A DNA stretch of 64,000 bases from Acidovorax sp. 106 (lineage in GTDB: Bacteria; Pseudomonadota; Gammaproteobacteria; Burkholderiales; Burkholderiaceae_C): the NCBI RefSeq assembly GCF_003663825.1, contig NZ_RCCC01000001.1, forward strand, positions 3,356,501 to 3,420,500, given 5' to 3'. Positions 43,086 through 53,301 of this stretch are shown here, piece after piece. Position numbers and translations under genes: made by a program. The notes below the pieces were generated by a model. It did not search any database, was not told the DNA's origin, and saw only the letters and a list, made by a program, of their open reading frames with translations. Each line of letters begins with the position of its first letter. Position 1 is the first letter of the stretch.

Positions 43086-43826
43086 ATGCTTAGTGACGTC
43101 AATCTGTGGCCGCTCATCGGGGTGGCCATCATCATCGTGGGCTTTGTCCTGCGGTTTAACCCCATGCTGGTCGTGATCGTCACGGCCGTGGGCACCGCCC
43201 TGGCAGCCGGGTTTCCCATCGACAAAATCCTGGCCACCATCGGCACGGGCTTTATCAAGACGCGCAACCTGCCGCTCATCATCTTGCTGCCCCTGGCGGT
43301 GATTGGCCTGCTCGAGCGCCACGGCCTGCGCCAGCACGCGCAAAACTGGATCAGCTCCATCAAGTCAGCCACCGCAGGCCGCCTGCTCATCGTGTACCTG
43401 GCTGCGCGCCAGCTCACCGCTGCCATTGGCCTGACCAGCTTGGGTGGCCACCCGCAAATGGTGCGCCCACTGCTGGCGCCCATGGCCGAAGGCGCCACCG
43501 AGGCGCGCTACGGCACGCTGCCTGAGCGCATTCGCCACAAGCTGCGCGCCTTCTCGGCTGCCACAGACAACGTGGGCCTGTTCTTTGGCGAGGACATCTT
43601 CGTCGCCTTCGGTGCCATTGTGCTGATGACGACCTTCCTGCACGAAGCGGGCATTGATGTAGAGCCGCTGCACGTCGCTTTCTGGGGCATCCCCACCGCC
43701 ATCTGCGCGTTTGCCATCCACGCCTGGCGCCTGTACCGCCTGGACGGTGTGCTGGCCCGTGAGCTGAAGGCCGAGGGCATCGAGCCGTTGTCCGCTGCTG
43801 CGGCTTCTTCCAACAAAGCTGCCTGA
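43086..43826 (+). CDS. DUF969 family membrane protein, candidate 5-oxoproline transporter subunit
   Basis: This 246-aa protein of the DUF969 family has about six transmembrane helices (GVAIIIVGFVLRFNPMLVVIVTAVGTALAAG at the N-terminus; ILLPLAVIGLLERHGL; DIFVAFGAIVLMTTF) and conserved polar loops (LTAAIGLTSLGGHPQMVRPLLAPMAEGA). DUF969 and DUF979 genes occur as a pair, often near pyrrolidone carboxyl peptidase. I infer that they form a two-part secondary carrier for 5-oxoproline; no activity is documented to my knowledge. It is the first gene of the operon and is separated from the GntR gene by possible operators. Confidence 0.82.
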   Translation: MLSDVNLWPLIGVAIIIVGFVLRFNPMLVVIVTAVGTALAAGFPIDKILATIGTGFIKTRNLPLIILLPLAVIGLLERHGLRQHAQNWISSIKSATAGRLLIVYLAARQLTAAIGLTSLGGHPQMVRPLLAPMAEGATEARYGTLPERIRHKLRAFSAATDNVGLFFGEDIFVAFGAIVLMTTFLHEAGIDVEPLHVAFWGIPTAICAFAIHAWRLYRLDGVLARELKAEGIEPLSAAAASSNKAA

Positions 43827-43837
43827 GGAGTGCCGCG

Positions 43838-44794
43838 ATGATTCTCTCCATCCAATACCTGTACTACCTGGTGGGCGCCGTGCTGGCCCTCACGTCCATT
43901 GCCACCTTCACCGATGGCAGCAACCCCAAGCGCGTGAGCAGCGGCTTGTTCTGGGGCCTGTATGCCCTGGTGTTCCTGGTGGGCGACCAGCTGCCGCCGC
44001 TGTGGGTGGGCGTGGGTGCCGTGGCCATGGCGCTGATTGCGGGCTTTGGCGGCGTGGCCGGTGGCCAGCACAAAAGCCCCAGCGTGGCCGAATACGCGGC
44101 CAGCGCCAAGCGCCTGGGCAACAAGCTGTTTGCCCCAGCCCTGGCGATTCCGCTGGTCACCATGATCGGTACCCTGTCGGCCAAGCACTTGTCGATAGGC
44201 GGCGTGCCGCTGCTGGACCCCAAGAACACCACGCTGGTGAGCTTGGGCGTGGGCTGCGTCCTGTCGCTGGCGCTGGTGTGCTGGCTGACGCGTGAAACCC
44301 CTGCACAAGGCATGCGCGAATCGCGCCGCCTGACCGACGCGCTGGGCTGGGCCCTGGTGCTGCCGCAAATGCTGGGCATGCTGGGCCTGGTGTTCTCGGA
44401 CGCCGGTGTGGGCAAGGCCGTGGCCTACGTCACCACCACCTACATCAACATGGACCTGCGCTTTGTGGCGGTGGCCGTGTACGTGGTGGGCATGGCGCTG
44501 TTCACCATCATCATGGGCAACGGGTTTGCCGCCTTCCCGGTGATGACGGGCGGTGTGGGCGTGCCCGTGCTGGTGGGCGTGTACCACGGTGACCCCGCCG
44601 TGATGGCGGCCATTGGCATGCTGTCGGGCTATTGCGGCACACTCCTGACGCCGATGGCGGCCAACTTCAACATCGTGCCTGCCGCGCTGCTGGAGCTGCC
44701 GGACAAGAACGCCGTCATCCGCGCCCAGGTGCCCACGGCCCTGGCACTGCTCACGGCCAACGTGTTTTTGCTGTACTTCCTGATGTTCCGTTAA
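43838..44794 (+). CDS. DUF979 family membrane protein, partner of DUF969
   Basis: This 318-aa protein has 8-10 predicted helices and begins MILSIQYLYYLVGAVLALTS, typical of DUF979. Conserved-looking segments are LGNKLFAPALAIPLVTMIGTL, FTIIMGNGFAAFPVMTGGVGVPVLV and the end LSGYCGTLLTPMAANFNIVPAALLELPDKN, which resemble the hairpin repeats of ion transporter superfamily carriers. It begins 11 bases after the DUF969 stop. Four tandem 10-11 base units of the form GTTAACCCC(C)A follow the stop codon (44790-44831). Confidence 0.82.
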   Translation: MILSIQYLYYLVGAVLALTSIATFTDGSNPKRVSSGLFWGLYALVFLVGDQLPPLWVGVGAVAMALIAGFGGVAGGQHKSPSVAEYAASAKRLGNKLFAPALAIPLVTMIGTLSAKHLSIGGVPLLDPKNTTLVSLGVGCVLSLALVCWLTRETPAQGMRESRRLTDALGWALVLPQMLGMLGLVFSDAGVGKAVAYVTTTYINMDLRFVAVAVYVVGMALFTIIMGNGFAAFPVMTGGVGVPVLVGVYHGDPAVMAAIGMLSGYCGTLLTPMAANFNIVPAALLELPDKNAVIRAQVPTALALLTANVFLLYFLMFR

Positions 44795-44831
44795 CCCCAG
44801 TTAACCCCCAGTTAACCCCCAACTAACCCCA
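44790..44831 (+). repeat. Short tandem repeat upstream of pcp
   Basis: Four units GTTAACCCCA, GTTAACCCCCA, GTTAACCCCCA and ACTAACCCCA run head to tail. The first contains the DUF979 stop codon, and the last ends just before the pcp ribosome site (AAGGA). Slippage here would change the spacing between the genes but not a reading frame. Confidence 0.75.
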
Positions 44832-44841
44832 AGGAAACGCC

Positions 44842-45504
44842 ATGACGCAGAACGTCCTGCTCACCGGCTTTGAGCCGTTTGACAAAGACCCGCTCAATCC
44901 CTCGTGGGAAGTGGCCCGCGCGCTGGACGGCTGGCAGCCTGCTGCGATGGACGGTGCTTGCACCGTGCGCGCCGTGCAGCTGCCCTGCGTCTTTGGCGAT
45001 GCCATCGCCCGCCTGGAGCAGGCGGTTGCGCAGTGGCAGCCCACACTGGTGATCTGCCTGGGCCTGGCCGGTGGGCGCACCGAGATCACGCCCGAGCGCG
45101 TGGCCATCAACGTGGACGACGCCCGCATCCCCGACAACGCCGGGCGCCAGCCGGTGGACACGGCGGTGCACGCCGGTGGCCCGGCCGCGTATTTCAGCAC
45201 CTTGCCCATCAAGGCCATGGTGCGCGACATGCGGGCCCAGGGCGTGCCCGCTGCGGTGTCCAACACCGCAGGCACCTTTGTGTGCAACCACATCTTCTAT
45301 GCGCTGATGCACCACCTGGCCACGGGGACAGGGGGCGTACGTGGTGGCTTTATCCATGTGCCTACCTTGCCCGAGCTGGCGGCATTGCACCCCGGCATGC
45401 CCAGCATGGCCTTGGCCACACAGGTACGCGGCTTGCAAGTGGCCATTGAAACCGCATTGGCCCACCAGACCGATGTGCGCGAAGTCGGTGGCGCGCTGCA
45501 TTGA
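44842..45504 (+). CDS. pcp: Pyroglutamyl-peptidase I
   Basis: Pcp is a cytoplasmic cysteine peptidase that removes N-terminal pyroglutamate (5-oxoproline) from peptides. The 220-aa protein begins [24 protein letters not shown], shows the glutamate active-site motif [17 protein letters not shown] near residue 75, the catalytic cysteine in [20 protein letters not shown] near 145, and the histidine in [11 protein letters not shown] near 170. The length equals other Pcp enzymes. Its product is the substrate of the pxp genes that follow, so the operon couples release and use of 5-oxoproline. Confidence 0.96.
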   Translation: MTQNVLLTGFEPFDKDPLNPSWEVARALDGWQPAAMDGACTVRAVQLPCVFGDAIARLEQAVAQWQPTLVICLGLAGGRTEITPERVAINVDDARIPDNAGRQPVDTAVHAGGPAAYFSTLPIKAMVRDMRAQGVPAAVSNTAGTFVCNHIFYALMHHLATGTGGVRGGFIHVPTLPELAALHPGMPSMALATQVRGLQVAIETALAHQTDVREVGGALH

Positions 45505-45571
45505 CATGGGGTCCGCATTTTTTGACGAAGCTGGCCGCGCGCAAGGCACGCGGCAGCACCTGGAGAACACG

Positions 45572-46369
45572 ATGACAACGATGGACCTCAACAGCGATCT
45601 GGGTGAAAGCCTGGGCGCATGGTCGATGGGCGACGACGCCGCCATGCTGGAGATTGTCAGCAGCGCCAATGTGGCCTGCGGCTTCCATGCGGGTGACCCT
45701 GTCGGCATATTGCAAACCCTGCGCGCCGCCGCAGCGCGCGGCGTGGTGGTGGGCGCCCACGTGGCCTACCCAGACCTCAAGGGCTTTGGCCGTCGCAGCA
45801 TGGACATCTCCAGCGCCGAGCTGGTGGCCGATGTGATCTACCAGATTGGTGCTCTGCAAGGGCTGGCGGCGGCGGCTGGCACTGCGGTGCGCTATGTCAA
45901 GCCCCACGGCGCGCTCTACAACACCATCGCGCACGATGCGCGCCAGGCCGAGGACGTGATCACCGCCCTTCGCACCATCAACCCGCAGTTGACCCTGGTG
46001 GCCCTGGCCGGATCGCCCCTGGTGCAGTGGGCCCGCGATGCGGGCCTGCGCGTGGTGTCCGAAGCATTTGCCGACCGCGCCTACACCCCGCAGGGCGCGC
46101 TGGTGTCGCGCCGCGAAAAAGGCGCCGTGCTGCACGACCCCGAAGTGATCGCCCAGCGCATGGTGCGCCTGGTGCGCGAGGGCGTGGTCGAGGCCATCGA
46201 CGGCAGCACCGTGCGCATCGAGGCCGACTCGATCTGCGTGCACGGCGACAGCCCTGACGCCGTGGGCATTGCACGAGAGCTGCGCAAGCGCTTTGACGCC
46301 GATGGCATCAATATCGCTTCGTTCATGGCTCCATTCATGGCCCCTTCCATGGCCGCTGTCCAGGGGTAA
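45572..46369 (+). CDS. pxpA: 5-oxoprolinase subunit PxpA (LamB/YcsF family)
   Basis: PxpA works with PxpB and PxpC to open 5-oxoproline to glutamate with ATP. The 265-aa protein starts [25 protein letters not shown], shows [37 protein letters not shown] and [15 protein letters not shown], all hallmarks of the LamB/YcsF family, and a late [19 protein letters not shown] 45572 is the start (the open frame is longer). The C-terminus ends with a methionine-rich [17 protein letters not shown], probably low-complexity extension. PxpB-PxpC follows after 6 bases. Confidence 0.95.
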   Translation: MTTMDLNSDLGESLGAWSMGDDAAMLEIVSSANVACGFHAGDPVGILQTLRAAAARGVVVGAHVAYPDLKGFGRRSMDISSAELVADVIYQIGALQGLAAAAGTAVRYVKPHGALYNTIAHDARQAEDVITALRTINPQLTLVALAGSPLVQWARDAGLRVVSEAFADRAYTPQGALVSRREKGAVLHDPEVIAQRMVRLVREGVVEAIDGSTVRIEADSICVHGDSPDAVGIARELRKRFDADGINIASFMAPFMAPSMAAVQG

Positions 46370-46375
46370 GGCGGC

Positions 46376-47989
46376 ATGCGTTTCTTGCCCGTCACCCTCA
46401 ATTCGCTGCTCGTCGAGCTGGCCGACCTGGACGAAACCCTGGCGCTGCTGGCCTCGCTGCAGCACACCCCGCTGGCCGGTGTGGAAGAACTGGTCCCCGC
46501 TGCGCGGACCATCCTGGTGCGCTACCGCCCCTCGGCCACCAGTGCCGCCACGCTGGTGCAACACATTGCCCAGCGCGACCTGTCGCAGCGCGCTGAGCGC
46601 AGCGATACCTTGGTCGAAATCCCGGTGCATTACCACGGCGAAGACCTGGCCGAGGTGGCGCAGATTCTGGGCATCACTCCCGAGGAAGTGGTGCGCCGCC
46701 ACACGGGCAGCGAGTACACCGTGGCCTTCACCGGCTTTGCGCCCGGCTTTGCCTACCTGAGCGGCGGCCACCCCAGCCTGAACGTGCCGCGCCGCAGCAC
46801 CCCGCGCACCCGCTTGCCTGCGGGCTCTGTGGGGCTAGCGGGCACCTTCAGCGGGGTGTACCCGCAGGCCAGCCCGGGCGGGTGGCAAATCATCGGCACT
46901 ACGCCCGAGGCCATGTGGGACATTGCCCGCGCACAGCCCGCCTTGCTGCAGCCGGGCTACCGTGTGCGCTTTGTGGATATTGCTACCAAATCAATAGCTG
47001 CTAGCGCTTATTCAGCGGGCGCTGCAGGCCAAAAAGACCTTAAACCCTCTGGCCGCACGCAGCAAAGCCTTGGCGCAGAGCAGGCCGCGTTGCAGGTGCG
47101 CGCCACCGGGCTGCTCACCGTCTTCCAAGACCTGGGCCGCCACGGCCAAGCAGGGCAGGGCGTGTCGGCATCGGGGGCCATGGACCAGGCCGCCCTCAAG
47201 GCCGCCAACCGCTTGGTGGGCAATGCCAGCCACCTGGCCGCGCTGGAGACCGTGGGCGGTGGCCTGCAGTTGCGCAGCGTGGGTGAGAACGTGGTGGCCG
47301 TCACCGGTGCCGATGCCGTGCTGACGCTGACCACGGCCTCTGGGCAGCGCTGGCCCATGTCGCGCTACGCGCCCGTGGCCCTGGCCGATGGCGACACCCT
47401 GGCTGTGGGCCAGCCCACCGCAGGCGCGCGCTGCTATGTGGCCGTGCGCGGCGGCTTTGCTGAAGCACCAGTGATGGGCAGCTGCGCCACCGACACCCTG
47501 GCCCATGTCGGCCCCGCCCCTGTGGCGGTGGGCGACTGGCTGGGTGTGTGCCCAGCCCCTGCCACCAGCGTGGTGGCAGCGCCCGAGCTGCCGCCCGCCT
47601 ATCTGCCCACGTTAGAACACGAAGTGGTGCTGGACGTGGTGATGGGCCCGCGCACCGATTGGTTCACGCCCGAGGCCATCGCCCGCTTTGCAGCCCAGCG
47701 CTGGCAGGTCACGCCCCAATCCAACCGCGTGGGCCTGCGCCTGGCGGGCGAGGTGCCGCTAAACCGCGCCATCACCGGCGAGCTGCCCAGCGAAGGCACA
47801 GCCCTGGGTGCCCTGCAGGTGCCGCCCAGCGGCCAGCCCGTGCTGTTTTTGGCCGACCACCCGCTCACCGGCGGCTACCCGGTCATCGGCGGCGTGGCGC
47901 CGTACCACCTCGACCGCGCAGGGCAGATCCCTGTGGGCGCGTGGCTGCGGTTCAACCCGATCCAGCCGTTTGCAGAGCTTGCGCCTTGA
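46376..47989 (+). CDS. pxpBC: 5-oxoprolinase subunits PxpB and PxpC fused in one protein
   Basis: The 537-aa protein joins PxpB (KipI-like, residues 1 to about 200; [36 protein letters not shown] and [17 protein letters not shown]) to PxpC (KipA-like, about 235-537; [30 protein letters not shown] and [18 protein letters not shown]). In the family they are usually separate subunits; the same two domains (AHS1 and AHS2) form the carboxyltransferase part of urea carboxylase. The linker (residues 202-218, [16 protein letters not shown]) is encoded by a copy of repeat family A, suggesting that a repeat insertion joined the two genes. Confidence 0.9.
   Translation: MRFLPVTLNSLLVELADLDETLALLASLQHTPLAGVEELVPAARTILVRYRPSATSAATLVQHIAQRDLSQRAERSDTLVEIPVHYHGEDLAEVAQILGITPEEVVRRHTGSEYTVAFTGFAPGFAYLSGGHPSLNVPRRSTPRTRLPAGSVGLAGTFSGVYPQASPGGWQIIGTTPEAMWDIARAQPALLQPGYRVRFVDIATKSIAASAYSAGAAGQKDLKPSGRTQQSLGAEQAALQVRATGLLTVFQDLGRHGQAGQGVSASGAMDQAALKAANRLVGNASHLAALETVGGGLQLRSVGENVVAVTGADAVLTLTTASGQRWPMSRYAPVALADGDTLAVGQPTAGARCYVAVRGGFAEAPVMGSCATDTLAHVGPAPVAVGDWLGVCPAPATSVVAAPELPPAYLPTLEHEVVLDVVMGPRTDWFTPEAIARFAAQRWQVTPQSNRVGLRLAGEVPLNRAITGELPSEGTALGALQVPPSGQPVLFLADHPLTGGYPVIGGVAPYHLDRAGQIPVGAWLRFNPIQPFAELAP
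46979..47030 (+). repeat. Stem-loop repeat family A, copy 7, inside the pxpB-pxpC linker
   Basis: ATTGCTACCAAATCAATAGC is followed by TGCTAGCGCTT-attcagcg-GGCGCTGCAGGCC; the first half matches other copies very well and the second half has diverged. It lies exactly between the two fused domains and is translated as [19 protein letters not shown]. Confidence 0.8.
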
Positions 47990-48036
47990 TTGTTCGTGCC
48001 GTTGGTTGCACTTTCAAAGAACACCGGAACATTGAT

Positions 48037-49767
<1,731 letters not shown>

Positions 49768-50309
49768 CCGGGTGGCCCGTGAGGGCTGCCGTGATCGCAG
49801 CCCGGGCGACGCTTCTGTTTTGATGGGCTTGTTGGGGTTGGGCCGGGCTCTTTGAACTTGAAAGATCTGTTCGGGTGGAGCTGGTCGAAACCTCGCACTG
49901 CGCATCGACTCGGTTTGGTGAACGGTTCAAGTCGGTTCGTTTCGGATCTATCACACCCAGCGAAGCAGGTTCTGAGGTGCTCTCCACACGCTATCGGGGC
50001 TTGAAAGCCCATAAAGCATAAGTATCACCCCGTAACTTTCGGGTTGACTTTGCCTTGCTGTCGCGTATCGTCACCTGTTACTAAAAGTATCAGGGGCGCA
50101 TGATGTGGGCTGGGACCTCCGGGCTACCGGATTGGAGAGACATCGCCAGTGACGATCTGGTGTTTTGCTGCGGCGCGTCCAAAGGCCGTGGCCTGGGTGC
50201 GCCTGCCAGCGCTGCGCCGCAGCCAGGTGGCTGTGCCCACGTGTGGGCTGGGTTTGTGGTGCTGCAGAGCGGTCTGCCGTGTGCCGGGGCCATGCCCCAG
50301 GCCTGACGC
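49768..50309. other. 542-base intergenic region before the PAS-GGDEF gene
   Basis: No coding sequence is supported. A degenerate copy of repeat family B (TGTTCGGGTGGAGCTGGTCG then AAACC) lies at about 49867-49892. A sigma-70-like promoter candidate is TTGACT at 50044-50049, a 16-base spacer and TATCGT at 50066-50071, about 240 bases before the next ATG. Confidence 0.45.
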
Positions 50310-51458
50310 ATGGAGCAAGCAAAACCGCCCGGCGGCACCTCCCATCTGAACACCCGCCCCGTTGCGGGTGACGACGCCAGTGCTGCGCGCATGCCGCATG
50401 CGGCGGCCGCCGCAGAAGCAGGTGCTGCGCCACTGGCATGGCCCCTGCACGATGAGTCGGAGCTGAACCAGGACCGGCTGGAACTTGCCCTGGAGGCCGC
50501 AGGGCTGGACCTGTGGGAGAACGACCTTGTCACCGGGGCCGTCACCCGCCAGGCCACCAAGACGTTCACCGAGCTGGGCTACACCCCAGAAGAGATGGCC
50601 TCCCGGATGCCTGATCTGTTTGACCTCGTTCATCCCGATGATGTAGAGGTGGTGCGCCAGTCTGTGCACGACCATCTCAGCGGCGTCACACCGCAGTACC
50701 GCTGCGAATTTCGTTTGCGTTCCAAGCAGGGGGCGTGGGTGTGGTTTGCGAATTACGGACGCATCATGGATACCCACGCAGTCATACCGGGGCGCCGCTT
50801 GATTGGCGTCACGTTCAACATCGACGATCGCAAGCGCCGCGAGCAAGAGATTGCAGATATCAACCAGCAATTGCGCGAGCAAAACGCACTGCTGCAGCAG
50901 CTCAACGAAACGCTGGAGGGCCTGGCGTCCAAGGACCCTCTCACCGGCCTTTGCAATCGGCGCACGCTCATGCAACTGGGGGATGCCGAGTGCCGACGCG
51001 CCGAGCGCTTTGGCCACCCCTTGTCTGTGCTGGTGGTCGATATCGACTTCTTCAAATCGGTCAACGACGCCTGGGGGCACTTGGTCGGAGACCGCATGCT
51101 CTGCGCAGTGGCCCAGGTCTTCCAGACGCGCAAGCGTGCTGGGGGAGACATCGTTGCCAGGTTTGGGGGCGAGGAGTTCGTGATCGTGCTGCCTGAGACG
51201 GACGGGCCCAGCGCCTTGAAGGCTGCTGAATCCTTTCGCAGCGAAGTGGCAGCCATGGGCATGCCCGTCCACGATCAGGGCCCGCGCCTGTCTGTCACGG
51301 TGAGCATAGGGGTGGTCACCGGCTTGCCGGGTGAATCCCTGAATTTCGAGGCATTGGTCAATCGTGCGGACCATGCGCTCTACCAAGCCAAGGGCACTGG
51401 GCGCAATGCGGTGTACAGCGCCGATGGCAACAACTTGTCCTTGTTTGCTTCGGAGTAA
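50310..51458 (+). CDS. PAS-GGDEF diguanylate cyclase, cytoplasmic
   Basis: This 382-aa protein has a PAS domain of the PAS_3 type (LDLWENDLVTGAVTRQATKTFTELGYTPEEM...DLVHPDDVEVV...YRCEFRLRSKQGAWVWFANYGRIMD) at about residues 60-185, a short coiled coil (EIADINQQLREQNALLQQLNETLE) and a GGDEF domain with the active loop GGEEF at residues 286-290. No RxxD inhibitory site precedes the loop, unlike the other cyclase in the window, so feedback inhibition may be absent. No membrane segments are present. Start is ATG 50310, 240 bases after a promoter candidate. Confidence 0.93.
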   Translation: MEQAKPPGGTSHLNTRPVAGDDASAARMPHAAAAAEAGAAPLAWPLHDESELNQDRLELALEAAGLDLWENDLVTGAVTRQATKTFTELGYTPEEMASRMPDLFDLVHPDDVEVVRQSVHDHLSGVTPQYRCEFRLRSKQGAWVWFANYGRIMDTHAVIPGRRLIGVTFNIDDRKRREQEIADINQQLREQNALLQQLNETLEGLASKDPLTGLCNRRTLMQLGDAECRRAERFGHPLSVLVVDIDFFKSVNDAWGHLVGDRMLCAVAQVFQTRKRAGGDIVARFGGEEFVIVLPETDGPSALKAAESFRSEVAAMGMPVHDQGPRLSVTVSIGVVTGLPGESLNFEALVNRADHALYQAKGTGRNAVYSADGNNLSLFASE

Positions 51459-51539
51459 ATCGCTGTAAATGGGCGGGGACCGTCTTTGCCCAGCCCTGCC
51501 GCCACCCGTGTCATAGGGGGCCGCCGCTTTTGCCTCGTC

Positions 51540-53078
51540 CTAGTTCGCGGCTTCTGTTGACACCAATTCAGCCAGGCGGGCTTGCACGGTGGAGTGGTAG
51601 TGCGGCTGGATGGCGCCCGGCGTTAGCAGCTCTTGCAGCAGGGCCGCGCTATTGCATCGCTGGATGGGCTCAAACCCGCCGAACCCCAGGTCAACGATGA
51701 TTTTTCTGCTGACGGTCTCGCCCAGATGCCTGTTGGCAGATGCGCATGCGAGCAGCTCCCAGCGAGCTGAATGTGTCTCGGGGATGGCTTGCAGCTCTTT
51801 GACCAGCATCCGCTGAATCATGGGGTTGTTCGTGTGCTCGGCCACCAGCATCGCCTGGACAAAATTCTGTTTGTCTTGCACGCTGTATTTGTCATCGCTG
51901 TAAAAGCGGTGGCTGTGCTTCGCAACGTGTGCAGCGATCTGCCGGTACGCGGCATCCACCGCCTCGGTGCTGAGCAAGTCTTCGGCAACGGCGTGCGGAG
52001 CCTCCTTGGAAATGCCCCTCAGCGCGTTGTTCGACGTCTCGGTGTCTGGGTCTTTGGCCAGCACCTTGAGTACGTCCAGATCGCAGTACCCCCGTTTTGC
52101 CACGGCCCTGCGCACCGCCTTGCTGCTGTCGGTGGCCAGCAGGCGCAGCAGCGCTGCATCGGTGGTGGCGTCGGCCACCCGTTTGCGCTGGCCACTGTCC
52201 ATGGCCAGAATCTCACCGTGGCCGGCCTGGGCGGCTTTCCAAGGGTTGAATTCAGGTTTGGGGTTGGCTGGTTTGACGTAAGGCTTGGCGATTTGAGTGG
52301 CGATGGCCGCATCAATCGCTGCGTCGGTGGTCTGCAGCTCAGGAAAGCGCTGGGTCAGGTTCTTCTTCGCAGCGCGGCTGACCTCGTCATGCTTGTCGCG
52401 CAGCAGGCTCAACAACACGTCGCTGCTGGCATGGCGCGACATCGCTAGGTTCAGGCGCTCGGGCTTGCGCGGGCTGTTGAGAAAGAAACGCGTGAGTTCC
52501 GCCGATGTATTGGGGTGCATAGCGATGATCTTGCGCAGCCTTGCGTCGTCAATGGGCAGCACGACTTCAAGTACATCCGGCGGGCACCTGGTGTGCTTGG
52601 CCAGCAGGCGCACAGAGTCGGGCACCAGTTCCTTGGCGTAATGCGCCTTCCTGTTCATCCAGACAAAGCGCAACTGATCAGCGCTCAGTTGCTTGTTCAG
52701 CACCAGCGCCTTTTCCCAGGGAAAGAACCACGCACGGTTCAGGCCTGTGACCACTTTTTTCGATTGCAGCAGCGTAAAGATGAAGTCCAGCAGCACCAGG
52801 TCCTTGCTTTTTCGGACCGTGGTCTCCAGCTCCAGCAACGCGTTGGCAATGCGCAGCGGGCTGTGCGCCTGGGCTGCGCCCTCTCGGGCCGCTTCGCGGG
52901 TGAGCTTGCCTGCCAGCACGGCCTGCAAGAGTTGCAGGTCACTGTCGATCAGCGCGTTGGCCGTGTGCATGAAGCGGCGGCGTTCACCGCTTTCACTGAA
53001 GTAACTGTCCATGTCGACGAACAGCGCCTCCAGCGCAGCAAGTTCTTCCAGGCTTGGTGGTGCGTCAGTGTTCGGCAC
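51540..53078 (-). CDS. Helical-repeat (HEAT/LRV-like) protein of unknown function
   Basis: This 512-aa protein has no enzyme motif that I recognise. From about residue 150 it repeats units of 20-25 residues resembling degenerate HEAT or LRV solenoid repeats, such as LRKIIAMHPNTSAELTRFF, NLAMSRHASSDVLLSLLRDK, AVAKRGYCDLDVLKVLAKDPD and LACASANRHLGETVSRKI. The start is probably the GTG at 53078 (VPNTDAPPSLEELA), preceded 7 bases upstream by GGGAG; the longer frame to 53150 encodes cysteine- and tryptophan-rich residues with no support. Such solenoids usually bind proteins. It is convergent with the PAS-GGDEF gene. Confidence 0.7.
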   Translation of the reverse strand: MPNTDAPPSLEELAALEALFVDMDSYFSESGERRRFMHTANALIDSDLQLLQAVLAGKLTREAAREGAAQAHSPLRIANALLELETTVRKSKDLVLLDFIFTLLQSKKVVTGLNRAWFFPWEKALVLNKQLSADQLRFVWMNRKAHYAKELVPDSVRLLAKHTRCPPDVLEVVLPIDDARLRKIIAMHPNTSAELTRFFLNSPRKPERLNLAMSRHASSDVLLSLLRDKHDEVSRAAKKNLTQRFPELQTTDAAIDAAIATQIAKPYVKPANPKPEFNPWKAAQAGHGEILAMDSGQRKRVADATTDAALLRLLATDSSKAVRRAVAKRGYCDLDVLKVLAKDPDTETSNNALRGISKEAPHAVAEDLLSTEAVDAAYRQIAAHVAKHSHRFYSDDKYSVQDKQNFVQAMLVAEHTNNPMIQRMLVKELQAIPETHSARWELLACASANRHLGETVSRKIIVDLGFGGFEPIQRCNSAALLQELLTPGAIQPHYHSTVQARLAELVSTEAAN

Positions 53079-53301
53079 AAAAATACTCCCGTGAAAAAAG
53101 CAGTGGCATCCATTGGCGCAGAGTGGCCATGACGAGGCTCGGAATGGCAATGTGACTGGGCGTCAGGAATATACGTCCCGCAACTCCAGCGGCGGTGGAC
53201 AAGTTGTCCAGCATCATGGGGCCGCGTTCCTGCTGGAATGGCAAGAGCGCCCAACGCATCCTGGTGCCCATCGGGGGCAAGTGCGCCGGTGCGGGTTGTG
53301 C

